Assembly (NCBI GenBank): GCA_030745255.1
Contig: JASLOY010000031.1
Span: 1-14,641, forward strand
Direction of reading: 5' to 3'
DNA from: Vicinamibacterales bacterium
GTDB taxonomy: Bacteria; Acidobacteriota; Vicinamibacteria; Vicinamibacterales; UBA8438
DNA: 14,641 nucleotides
Shown here: piece by piece, positions 1-7,152 of the stretch
How the letters are laid out: each line of letters begins with the position of its first letter
Numbering within the stretch: position 1 is the stretch's first letter
Notes under the pieces: model-generated
What the model was told of the DNA's origin: nothing
Databases searched by the model: none
What the model saw: the letters and a program-made list of their open reading frames with translations, nothing else
Made by a program: the position numbers and the translations under genes

Positions 1-228
1 GACGTCAGCTGGTCACCCGGTCAGGACGTGCCGCTCCATGTGCACACTCGGGACACGGTAGCGGTCTTCGTCGACGGTGGAACGATTCGCCAGCGGGAGC
101 CGGATGGTTCGGAAGACACCACGACCTACGCGTCGGAGGACGTCGTGTTCATATCGGCCGGCACCACGCACGCGTCGTCGGTGACCAGTGGGTCGCCGCG
201 CGTGATGTTCTACGAGTTGAAAGACTGA
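1..228 (+). CDS. Cupin-domain protein, C-terminal part (5' end outside window)
   Basis: Frame 1 is open from the first base to the TGA at 226-228, giving 75 residues. The window cuts off the start; the GTG at 28 is internal. The sequence has the two-motif layout of a small single-domain cupin. First comes a His-x-His (PLHVHTRD) followed by a beta-strand and a VDGG turn, then a second motif EDVVFISAGTTHASS with its histidine, then a final strand ending in YELKD. In the classic first motif a glutamate follows His-x-His after three or four residues. Here that position is threonine (HVHTRDT), so metal binding may be altered or absent. The substrate is unknown. The fold call is good; any enzymatic role is open. 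Confidence 0.75.
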   Translation, partial: DVSWSPGQDVPLHVHTRDTVAVFVDGGTIRQREPDGSEDTTTYASEDVVFISAGTTHASSVTSGSPRVMFYELKD

Positions 229-292
229 AGGCAGTGTGGCGGAGCGGTTCGCCGGTGCGGGTGCCCCGGTCTTCTCACCACGTGACCATGCG

Positions 293-772
293 ATGGGCAA
301 TCGCCCTCGAGCCGGTCGACTCCTAGAGCTGACGCGGTGGTCGCTGCCGGCTTTCCTGGTTGCGTCAGCGCTCGGCTGTTCACTCCCGCAAGACGACGCA
401 CCTTCCGGGCGGGAACCGGCGCACGTGGCGTTCGTCGGAGTCAACGTCGTCCCTATGGACCGGGAAGTTGTTCTCGTGAATCAGACCGCCCTCGCTCTGC
501 GGCCGTCTTCCATCGAGCATCTCGAGGACTACAACTTCGCGCTGATGGTCGACGATGCTCCTGGCATGGACCTGGCCGACGAATTTGGAGCAGTCAAGGT
601 CGGCTACATCGCGGACCTGATTCTCCTCGACGGGAACCCCTTGGAGGACATCGCCCATACCACTCATCGAGCCGGCGTGATGGTCCGCGGGCAGTGGTTC
701 CCCGAGGCCGAGCTGCAACAAATGCTCGAGGACGTCGCAGCGTCTCACGAGGAGTCTCGCAGTAGCGGGTGA
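293..772 (+). pseudogene. Collapsed amidohydrolase remnant (catalytic core missing)
   Basis: This is an open frame of 159 residues from the ATG at 293. A GTG at 236 would add 19 residues in front of the signal peptide and is less likely. Residues 1-29 look like an export signal ending in a weak lipobox (ALGC). Residues 44-68 match the N-terminal strand region of secreted metal-dependent amidohydrolases (VAFVGVNVVPMDRE...NQT). Residues 73-80 (SIEHLEDY) resemble a short piece of the barrel. Residues 94-141 match the C-terminal strand region (EFGAVKVGYIADLILLDGNP, then RAGVMVRGQW). Intact relatives are, from memory, roughly 430-480 residues. The metal-binding HxH, the lysine, the two later histidines and the catalytic aspartate are all absent. 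Several in-frame deletions explain this best; a repurposed small lipoprotein is the alternative. No clear ribosome-binding site is visible. Confidence 0.7.
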
Positions 773-799
773 GTCGGCGCGCCACACCGTGCACCGACT
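772..799. terminator. Weak dyad between convergent genes
   Basis: AGTCGG at 772-777 pairs with CCGACT at 794-799 around a 16-base loop, in the 40-base gap between the stop of the amidohydrolase remnant and the stop of the minus-strand GH43-like gene. The position suits a bidirectional terminator, but the loop is long and there is no T-tract on either side. The call rests mainly on location. Confidence 0.2.
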
Positions 800-812
800 T
801 GGTCGCTCCGAT

Positions 813-1784
813 TCACGGGTCCACGTGCACCTCGGCGAGCCCGATGCCGCGCTCGCCGGCTACCGAGTACAGCAGGTAGACGCGGCCGTTCTCCTCGAAG
901 ATGGCGGGGTCGCGTAGCTGGTTGGCCGGGACGTCGATCGAGCCGCCACGTGACGGCTCCACTGGCAGTTCGGCCCCTTCCCAGGGGCGCTCGGGGCGGA
1001 GCACTTCGACTGGCGTCGACTCCTGCCAGCGCATCCAGTCGTCGCCGAGGTCGATGGTTGAGACCAGCACCCGCTCGGGCGCGTCGCGGCGCTGGGTGAA
1101 GAAGACGAACAACCGCGTGCCACGACGCAGGAGGGCCGCATGCCGCATGTCGGGTGTGAAGAGCTGCGGACCTTCTGCGAAGTCGGTGAGCCCGTCGCGC
1201 GACCGATAGAACACGCCCGGCATCGCCAGCGCGTAGACAAAACCGTCGTGGCGAAATGCCCGGAAGTAGGGTCGGCCGAGCACCTCTGGTTTGCCTTCGA
1301 ATCGCAGGCCATCTTCTGACACCGCGACCCGCGTGAGCTGACGCCCGACATCGCGCCCATGGACGTACATCACGACGCGTCGCCCGGCGTCATCGACGTG
1401 CACGTCCGGTGAGGCGACATGTGCGTAGGCGCCTTCCGGTCCGCACGGTGGACAGGTGGTGGGGAAGTGCGACTGGGAGAGCTGCAGCGTGCCTGACTCA
1501 TGGGTGGTCCAAGGGCCGGTCAGGTCGTCGGCGTAGGCCAGTCGAATGTAGGTGCCGCGGTGGTCGGCGAAGTAGAGGTAGTAGCGTCCCAGCGGGTTCT
1601 CGATCCAGTCGGGCACGCGGATCAGCGACGGGCCGGCGATGTTGCTGCCCATCGAGCCGTCCATCTCGGGCGTGATGATCGGCCTGTCGAGCAGCCGCTC
1701 GACACGGACGGTCTGGGCCGTGGCGCTCGAGCCGAGCGTGCTCAACAGCGCTAGCGCGAGGACGGATGTGTGGAAGGATCGCAT
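813..1784 (-). CDS. Secreted GH43-like five-bladed beta-propeller protein
   Basis: The protein is 323 residues with a signal peptide (MRSFHTSVLALALL...ATAQ, cleavage near residue 24). The start at 1784 is chosen because GGAGA lies six bases upstream. An ATG 33 bases earlier has no such site and would overlap the preceding stop. The body shows propeller-blade repeats typical of the GH43/GH32/GH117 fold: GPSLIRVPDW...GRYYLYFAD near 51-74, ASPDVHVDD near 124, RPYFRAFRHDG near 171, and QLRDPAIFEENGRVYLLYS near 289-307. A CPPC pair (111-114) sits in an early loop and could form a disulfide once exported. It is the second gene of a unit with the PQQ dehydrogenase upstream (29-base gap), so the two are probably co-transcribed. 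Whether it hydrolyses a glycan is not shown; catalytic acids cannot be assigned with confidence. Confidence 0.65.
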   Translation of the reverse strand: MRSFHTSVLALALLSTLGSSATAQTVRVERLLDRPIITPEMDGSMGSNIAGPSLIRVPDWIENPLGRYYLYFADHRGTYIRLAYADDLTGPWTTHESGTLQLSQSHFPTTCPPCGPEGAYAHVASPDVHVDDAGRRVVMYVHGRDVGRQLTRVAVSEDGLRFEGKPEVLGRPYFRAFRHDGFVYALAMPGVFYRSRDGLTDFAEGPQLFTPDMRHAALLRRGTRLFVFFTQRRDAPERVLVSTIDLGDDWMRWQESTPVEVLRPERPWEGAELPVEPSRGGSIDVPANQLRDPAIFEENGRVYLLYSVAGERGIGLAEVHVDP

Positions 1785-1813
1785 CGGTTCTCCGCTTGAT
1801 GTGGACGCGCTGC

Positions 1814-3802
1814 TCATTGCGGCAACGCGAACGCCCAGAAGCCAAGACCCGAGGCGATCGCGACATACTGCCGGCCGCCCACCATGTAGGTCATCGGCGA
1901 CGCCTTCCAGTCTTGGTTGGCCTGAAAGTGCCAGAGCGGCTCGCCCGTGTGGGCATCGAGCGCGGCGAAGGCGCCGCTGTCTTCTCCGAAGAACACCAGG
2001 TCGCCGGCGGTCGAGAGCACGCCTGAATAGGTTTGCGCCTGTCCGGTTTGGGCGTAGCTCCAGGCAATGTCCCCGGTCTGGATGTCGATGGCGCGGATAT
2101 ATTTCTGGTTCGGCGAGCCGTCCGCCAGCCGCACCGTGCCCCCCAGCCAGCTCCGGCCCTGCTGCCAGTCCTGGTCGTTACTGGTGTAGGTCATGCACGA
2201 CTCGTGGGCGAGCAGATAGAACAGCTGCGTCCCCGGGTGGTAGCTGGTCGCCCACCAGTTGGTGGCGCCACGGATGGCGGGGCAGACGTCTGTGCCGTCT
2301 TCAGTCGGGTCGGTGTTGGGGAGCACGATGGGGCGGCCCGAGTCGTCCATGCCGGCCGCCCAGGTCTGGTTCACGAACGGTTCGCCAAGCAGGAACTGGC
2401 CATTGGTGCGGTCCAGGACATAGAAGAAGCCGTTGCGGTTCCCCTGCAGAAGCAGCTTGCGCGGGCGGCCTCGGAACATGTCGTCAATCAGCAGCAGCGG
2501 TTCCTGCGCGTCCCAGTCGTGGGTGTCGTGCGGGGTGAACTGGAAGAACCAGTCGAGCTCGCCCGTCGTCGGCTTCAATGCGAGCACCGAGTTCGTGTAG
2601 AGGTTGTCGCCCGGGCGTCGGTCTCCGTTCAAGTCGGGGCAGGGGTTGCCGGTCGACCAGTAGAGCAGGTCGAGCTCGGCGTCGTAGCTACCGGTGAGCC
2701 AGGTCGCGCCGCAGCCACGCCTGAGCACTTCAGGGTCGCCCCAGGTCTCGGAACCCGGCTCGCCGGGCGCCGGGATGGTCCAGAAGCGCCAGGCCCGTTC
2801 ACCCGTGGTGGCGTCATAGGCGTCCAGAAACCCGCGCAGCCCGGTGTCGCCGGCGCTGATGCCGGCAATGACCAGGTCGTCGACCACCAGCGGAGCGGCG
2901 ACGGCGCCATAGTGGTCGTGGTAGTCGGCCATCTCGGCGTCCCACACCAGCTCGCCACTGAACCGATCGAGAGCGATGACGTGGGCGTGGTCGGTAACGG
3001 TGAACAGCAGCTGTTCGCGCACGGCGACGCCGCGATTGAGCCCGATGGCCGGGTCGCCGACGAGCCCCTCGGTGCGCGGTTGCGAGTACCGCCAGATCTC
3101 CCGTCCGGTTGTCGCGTCTAGGGCATAGACCTGGTTCACGCTCGTGACATACATCACGCCGGCGACGACCACCGGCGTGCCCTCGATCATCGGGACGTCG
3201 GGAATCGGAAAGAACCACTGGACGGTCAGGTGCTCGACATTGTTGCGGTCAATCTGGTCGAGGGGGCTGTGACGGTTCGCGCTGTCGCTTCCGTTGTATG
3301 ACGACCAGTCTGCGTACGGCTCAATTGTCGGCTCGCGGAAGCCGTCGTTGTCGCGCCGCAGCAGGTGAAGGGTGCCGTCGGTTGTGCGGAGCTGGGCATC
3401 GAACCCGCTCTCGTTGAGGATGGTACCGTCGAGCTCACGCCCGGCGGCGAGCGGCAGCGACCCGCTGCGCGGCCGCGGCGCTCGTGGGTCGCGCGCGGCG
3501 GGTCCGGCCTCGATCGCCAAGCGCTTGAGATAGGTGATGAGGGGTGCAAGTTCGTCGGTGGGAATCTCGACTGCCGGCATTCCCTTTTCGGGCACCCCTT
3601 CGGTGACGATGGTCGCGAGCCGATCCGTCGCCGAGGCGGACACTGTCAGAAGAATCGAGTCGGCCCGGTCCGAGCCGGCGCCATCGCCGCCATGGCACAG
3701 CGCGCACCGAGTCTGATACGACTCCTCGCCATCGGCGGCAGCCAGACCCACCGTCGAGGACAACACAGCAACGACAACACAGGATGGCACTCGCATCGGC
3801 AT
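1814..3802 (-). CDS. Secreted quinohaemoprotein dehydrogenase (N-terminal cytochrome c + PQQ propeller)
   Basis: The protein is 662 residues and likely oxidises an alcohol or similar substrate in the periplasm, passing electrons from PQQ to its own haem. A signal peptide occupies residues 1-23. A cytochrome c domain follows, with CALCH (33-37) and a likely axial Met75 (EKGMPA). A linker (GRELDGTILNESGFDAQL) leads to the eight-bladed propeller from about residue 163. Compared with methanol dehydrogenase, Glu207 (EGTP), Arg257 (NRG), Trp368, Asn386 (STGNP), the catalytic-base Asp399 (PGDNLYTN) and Arg456 are in place, as is the PHDTHDWD motif. The glutamate calcium ligand is Asp319, and the vicinal Cys-Cys is absent (PAIGLNRG). 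Cys364 and Cys388 flank the site and might pair instead. N-terminal haem differs from quinohaemoprotein alcohol dehydrogenases, whose haem is C-terminal, and recalls polyvinyl-alcohol dehydrogenase. Met3 (3796) is an alternative start. The substrate is unknown. Confidence 0.88.
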   Translation of the reverse strand: MPMRVPSCVVVAVLSSTVGLAAADGEESYQTRCALCHGGDGAGSDRADSILLTVSASATDRLATIVTEGVPEKGMPAVEIPTDELAPLITYLKRLAIEAGPAARDPRAPRPRSGSLPLAAGRELDGTILNESGFDAQLRTTDGTLHLLRRDNDGFREPTIEPYADWSSYNGSDSANRHSPLDQIDRNNVEHLTVQWFFPIPDVPMIEGTPVVVAGVMYVTSVNQVYALDATTGREIWRYSQPRTEGLVGDPAIGLNRGVAVREQLLFTVTDHAHVIALDRFSGELVWDAEMADYHDHYGAVAAPLVVDDLVIAGISAGDTGLRGFLDAYDATTGERAWRFWTIPAPGEPGSETWGDPEVLRRGCGATWLTGSYDAELDLLYWSTGNPCPDLNGDRRPGDNLYTNSVLALKPTTGELDWFFQFTPHDTHDWDAQEPLLLIDDMFRGRPRKLLLQGNRNGFFYVLDRTNGQFLLGEPFVNQTWAAGMDDSGRPIVLPNTDPTEDGTDVCPAIRGATNWWATSYHPGTQLFYLLAHESCMTYTSNDQDWQQGRSWLGGTVRLADGSPNQKYIRAIDIQTGDIAWSYAQTGQAQTYSGVLSTAGDLVFFGEDSGAFAALDAHTGEPLWHFQANQDWKASPMTYMVGGRQYVAIASGLGFWAFALPQ

Positions 3803-3915
3803 CCGTCATGATACGAAGGGTGGAGCCTAAATGACAGCTGAGACGGCCAGTGACGTCCGCGCGGCTCTGGGGGGCTCACACGGACGTGACGGCGACCGAC
3901 CGTTTCGATGTAAGG

Positions 3916-3930
3916 GTAGAATGACTCTAC
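3916..3930. promoter_or_regulatory. Dyad GTAGA-N5-TCTAC overlapping a -10-like TAGAAT
   Basis: In the 147-base gap between two divergent genes there is a perfect 5-base inverted repeat, GTAGA (3916-3920) and TCTAC (3926-3930). It overlaps TAGAAT (3917-3922), which resembles a -10 hexamer and would place a transcript start about 20 bases before the ATG at 3950. No good -35 is visible at 16-18 bases spacing. An operator for a dimeric repressor acting on the SUMF1-like gene, and perhaps on the divergent PQQ gene, is possible; with one copy only it could be chance. Confidence 0.3.
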
Positions 3931-3949
3931 AGAGACGAAAGCCACTGAC

Positions 3950-4906
3950 ATGAAGCACATCGTTCCGAGCGTCCTCGGTCTCCTGGCTGTCTCGTTGAGT
4001 GTGTACGCACAGCCCCCAGCGGCGACCGTTGAGCGAGCCCTCCCAGCGATCGAGCCGGGTAGTCCCGAGGCGAGCGCTGCGCAGGCCGACACGCTCACCA
4101 ACCCGTGGGGTCTTCCGGACGATCCGCTGCTCGGCTTCATCGAGATTCCGGCCGGGGCTTTTACCATGGGAACCATCATCGCAGAACCGGAGGGTGACGA
4201 TGGTGAGCGGCCGCAGCACTCGGTGACGCTGCCGGAGTACTTCATCGGCAAGTACGAAGTCACAGTGGCACAATTTGTCGCATTTGCGAGAGACACCGGC
4301 TATCAGGCCGACCCGAGGAGCCTGTCGGGGCCAGCGGATCATCCGGTCCGGTTCGTGACCTGGGCCGACGCTGTCGCCTATTGCGCCTGGCTCACGGATA
4401 GGCTGCGTGGTTGGACCGGGACCCCGTCAGTTCTCGCCAGTCGTCTGCATGGCGACGACGAAGAGCCGGGTTGGCGGGTGAGCTTGCCGAGCGAGGCGGA
4501 GTGGGAGAAGGCGGCGCGGGGGACCGACGGACGGAGGTATCCCTGGGGGGACACGCGGGCAGATTCGACGCGGGCGAACTACGGTGGCTCAGGACCCACG
4601 GCTGTAGGCAGCTACCCCGCTGGGGCGAGCCCGTACGAGGTTTTCGACATGGCCGGGAATGTCCTCGAGTGGACGCGCAGCCTCTGGGGGGCCGATCTCG
4701 CGCGACCTCAATTCAGGTATCCCTATGAGCCGGACGACGGTCGAGAGAATGTGGACGCGCCACCGACCATCCGTCGGGTGTTGCGTGGTGGGTATTTCTA
4801 CCTCGGCGCGGTGGGCCTCCGCGCCGCCCACCGCTTCAGGTACGATCCCGACAACCGTTTCGGTACGCGCGGGTTTCGAGTGGTGGTCTCCCCACTCTCC
4901 CCGTGA
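3950..4906 (+). CDS. Secreted SUMF1/FGE-fold protein lacking the FGE cysteines
   Basis: The protein is 318 residues with a signal peptide (MKHIVPSVLGLLAVSLSVYA, cleavage near residue 20). The SUMF1 (formylglycine-generating-enzyme sulfatase) domain runs from about residue 63 to 314. It shows FIEIPAGAFTMG near 63, HSVTLPEYFIGKYEVTVAQF near 90-109, SLPSEAEWEKAARG near 178, YPWGD near 197, VFDMAGNVLEWT near 231-242, RRVLRGG near 275-281 and a closing GTRGFRVV. In true FGEs two copper-binding active-site cysteines follow the RGG motif. The corresponding positions here are Leu285 and Leu290, and the only cysteine in the protein is Cys145. It is therefore unlikely to activate sulfatases, and no sulfatase gene is present in the window. 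Members without the cysteines can be binding proteins or other enzymes. No Shine-Dalgarno is evident; the start fits the signal peptide. Confidence 0.82.
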   Translation: MKHIVPSVLGLLAVSLSVYAQPPAATVERALPAIEPGSPEASAAQADTLTNPWGLPDDPLLGFIEIPAGAFTMGTIIAEPEGDDGERPQHSVTLPEYFIGKYEVTVAQFVAFARDTGYQADPRSLSGPADHPVRFVTWADAVAYCAWLTDRLRGWTGTPSVLASRLHGDDEEPGWRVSLPSEAEWEKAARGTDGRRYPWGDTRADSTRANYGGSGPTAVGSYPAGASPYEVFDMAGNVLEWTRSLWGADLARPQFRYPYEPDDGRENVDAPPTIRRVLRGGYFYLGAVGLRAAHRFRYDPDNRFGTRGFRVVVSPLSP

Positions 4907-5121
4907 TGGCTGAACGCTGCGCTACAATCGGCTACTGGCCCGCTGGCGATGCGTTCGTGTCACGGCGGGCATGCCTCGCGCCGTGTCGGGGGGCGGTCAG
5001 GCGGAGCACGACGCGGAAGACGTATGGCCGGTCGGAGGCCATCGGTATGTAACGGTGTTGACCGGCGCCGCCAGGACGGCAGCTCGGGTCAGGGAAACAT
5101 GCGTGATAGAGGAGAGGGCAG

Positions 5122-6123
5122 ATGAGTCACCGAGTTCTCGTGTCAATCGTGGCCGTGGCTGTCGTGGTCGGGTTCGCATCACTGGCGGCGACACCGGCTG
5201 TCGCGCAGTCAGAGGCACCACGCACGGCGTGGGGAGCACCGGATCTCCAGGGCGTCTGGGATTTTCGCACTATCACCCCGATGCAGCGGCCGGAGCGGTA
5301 TGGCGACAGAGAGTTCCTGACCGCGGAAGAGGCGGCGGCGCTCGACCAGGCCGCCGTCGACCGGGAAGCGCGTCTCTGGAACAAGCCGGCAGAGCGCACC
5401 GAGGCCGGTGAGAATGTGGACCGGCGGGGCGCGGGAGAAGCTCCGGGGTCCTACAACCAGTTCTGGATTGACTCGGGCACGAGGACCATCGACACCAACC
5501 GCACATCGCTCATCATCTATCCACCCAACGGCCGGTATCCATCGCAGACGCCGGCCGCCCGGGAGCGAGGCCGGGTGCGACGGGAGTATGCGGACGAACA
5601 TCCGGCAGACAACCCGGAGGACTACAGTGCCGGCGTGCGGTGCATCCTGGGTTTCAACGCCGGCCCGCCCTTTACGCCAAGCGCGTATAACAACAACATG
5701 CAGCTTTTCCAGACCCCCGACCATGTCGTGGTCATGACCGAGATGGTCCACACGTCGCGTGTCATCCCGCTCGACGGGACCCCGCACCTGGACCCCGACG
5801 TGCTTCAGTGGTCGGGCGATTCGCGCGGGCATTGGGATGGTGACACGTTGGTGGTCGAGACCCGCAACTTCGACCCCAAGCGGAGGTGGAGAGGCACGAC
5901 GGCGAGCGCGCGGCTGGTCGAGCGCTTCACCCGGGTCGATACCGACACGCTGGAGTACGAGTTCACCGTGACCGACCCGGAGACCTGGACGAGCTCCTGG
6001 ACCGCGTCGGTGCCGCTACGTCTGAATCCGGAGCCAATGTTCGAGTTCGCCTGTCATGAAGGCAACTACTCGATGCCGATCATGCTGGGCGGCGCGCGGG
6101 CCGAAGAGGCAGCCGCCCGATAA
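5122..6123 (+). CDS. Secreted conserved protein of unknown function
   Basis: The protein is 333 residues. The start is supported by GGAG seven bases before the ATG and by a signal peptide (residues 1-29, TPAVAQ). I recognise the style of a secreted family frequent in Acidobacteriota and some Proteobacteria but know no assigned function. It opens with GAPDLQGVWDFRTITPMQRP (residues 38-57) and carries the signature GDSRGHWDGDTLVVETRNF (232-250). It ends with a strand-rich region and CHEGNYSMPIMLGGAR (311-326). Cys174 and Cys311 are the only cysteines in the mature part and could pair. Repeated strand-turn patterns suggest a beta-rich, possibly lipocalin-like fold. It is 215 bases downstream of the SUMF1-like gene, so it probably has its own promoter, which I could not place. 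Confidence 0.8.
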   Translation: MSHRVLVSIVAVAVVVGFASLAATPAVAQSEAPRTAWGAPDLQGVWDFRTITPMQRPERYGDREFLTAEEAAALDQAAVDREARLWNKPAERTEAGENVDRRGAGEAPGSYNQFWIDSGTRTIDTNRTSLIIYPPNGRYPSQTPAARERGRVRREYADEHPADNPEDYSAGVRCILGFNAGPPFTPSAYNNNMQLFQTPDHVVVMTEMVHTSRVIPLDGTPHLDPDVLQWSGDSRGHWDGDTLVVETRNFDPKRRWRGTTASARLVERFTRVDTDTLEYEFTVTDPETWTSSWTASVPLRLNPEPMFEFACHEGNYSMPIMLGGARAEEAAAR

Positions 6124-6545
6124 GTTCGCCTGTAGCAGGGTGTCCAGTTCCATAGTGAGCTGCCCGCGTAGCGGGTCGCAGTGCAGCAGTTCGGGTGCGA
6201 CCAGACCGTGGTGGTCGCGTTGAACGGGTCGCCCGAATCGAGTCCGACATACCCTTCCCGGTTTTCAATCATCTGAATCTGGCCCGGCGTCGCCGGCGCG
6301 AGGTCGAAGACCGTACCGGACCCGTGTTGACGCCTGCGCTGAAGTCTTGAATGAAACCGAGCCCCCCGGTCTCCGGTGACGAGACCGTTGGACATCGCTG
6401 AGTGGCGACGACGGAATTCCGTTGGCGAACGCCGTCGTTCGGTTCGCGACTGCAGTTCGTTCCGGCATGGATTTGGCAAGATGCAGCGAAGGAAATTCTT
6501 TGGGCGCTTGGCGGAGAGCGCGAAACAATGAAAGGAAGTGAGACG
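6124..6545. other. 422-base gap with no intact gene; possible decayed minus-strand gene
   Basis: No intact gene is visible here. Plus-strand frames are interrupted early. On the minus strand two pieces read like real protein. One gives TVSSPETGGLGFIQDFSAG in one frame, at roughly 6330-6390. The other, below 6318, gives GTVFDLAPATPG, then IENREGYVGLDSGDPFN and SSLWNWTPCY. They would join with a single frame change near 6318-6330, as a frameshifted remnant would. No family was recognised. A small hairpin (CTGCCCGC / GCGGG...CAG, 6160-6181) follows the upstream gene. The last 20 bases hold the ribosome-binding site of the haemoglobin gene. Confidence 0.3.
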
Positions 6546-6920
6546 ATGCCGGAGACGGACGCACAGCCGAGCCTCTATGGGCGATTGGGCGGCAAGGACG
6601 CGATCAACGCCGCTGTGGACATTTTCTACGAGAAGGTGCTGGCCGACGAGCGCTTGCGGCAGTTCTTCGATGGCGTGGACATGGCCGAGCAGCGTGGCAA
6701 GCAGAAGAAGTTCCTCGCCTACGCGTTCGGCGGACCGGTCAATTACACCGGTAAAGACATGCGCGAGGCGCACAAGCACCTGAATCTGCGCGACGAGCAC
6801 TTCGGCGCGGTGGCCGAGAACCTCCAGGCCACACTGGTGCAGCTGGGCGTGCCCGAAGGCGAGATCGGCGAGGTGATGGCGATCGCCGGCTCGACCCGAG
6901 AGGACGTTTTGAACCGGTAG
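6546..6920 (+). CDS. glbN: Truncated haemoglobin, group I (trHbN/GlbN type)
   Basis: The protein is 124 residues, the usual size for group I truncated haemoglobins. The start at 6546 has AAGGA nine bases upstream; an in-frame ATG at 6528 would give six more residues. It opens with LYGRLGGKDAINAAVDIFYE. By comparison with Mycobacterium tuberculosis trHbN, Tyr28 is TyrB10, Phe40/Phe41 include CD1, Gln49 is E7, Gln53 is E11 and His76 (MREAHKH) is the proximal F8 histidine. TrHbN has Leu at E7; the Gln/Gln pair here is closer to cyanobacterial GlbN. This distal site suits oxygen binding and nitric oxide dioxygenation. It has no signal peptide and so is cytoplasmic, unlike most of its neighbours. 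It is probably a single-gene unit with a hairpin directly downstream. Confidence 0.93.
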   Translation: MPETDAQPSLYGRLGGKDAINAAVDIFYEKVLADERLRQFFDGVDMAEQRGKQKKFLAYAFGGPVNYTGKDMREAHKHLNLRDEHFGAVAENLQATLVQLGVPEGEIGEVMAIAGSTREDVLNR

Positions 6921-6936
6921 CCTCAAACATTGGCAG

Positions 6937-6958
6937 TCACCGCCGAAGGCGGCGGTGA
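6937..6958 (+). terminator. Hairpin downstream of the truncated haemoglobin gene
   Basis: TCACCGCC (6937-6944) and GGCGGTGA (6951-6958) form a perfect 8-base, GC-rich stem with a six-base loop, starting 17 bases after the haemoglobin stop. No T-run follows, so an intrinsic terminator is not certain; the stem could instead protect the transcript's 3' end. Confidence 0.4.
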
Positions 6959-7152
6959 ATCCACGGACGCCGTGGCGGGTGCCGGGCTCAGACGGGCATT
7001 CGTCACGGCGCGTCGAACAACCGACAGTCTGGTTCCGGGAATCCGTCGTTGGAGCCGCCCGGAGCTGACCCCCGCCTGGCAGGTTCCTTCAGATCTCAGC
7101 TCGAACGTCGCGTCGCTCCGAAACGCGGGTAGACTGTTGACCTGGAGCGACC

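Noticed and set aside
2033..3121. 362-codon plus-strand open frame opposite the first PQQ gene
   Set aside because: Same antisense pattern: no recognisable motif, low-complexity Val/Gly/Arg composition, no ribosome-binding site.
3950..4906. Sulfatase-activating formylglycine-generating enzyme
   Set aside because: Both active-site cysteines are missing and no sulfatase gene is present in the window.
4907..5121. Possible gene or small RNA in the 215-base gap, including TACAAT at 4923-4928
   Set aside because: No frame gives a credible protein, TACAAT lacks a -35 partner and lies nearly 200 bases from the next start, and no tRNA-like or strong hairpin structure is visible.
6402..6545. N-terminal extension of the truncated haemoglobin from a GTG at 6402
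   Set aside because: Group I truncated haemoglobins are about 120 residues; the ATG at 6546 has AAGGA upstream and the extension shows no globin similarity.
7130..7135. TAGACT as a -10 element for the VOC gene
   Set aside because: A start from it would fall about 11 bases before the ATG, inside the ribosome-binding site region, and no -35 matches.
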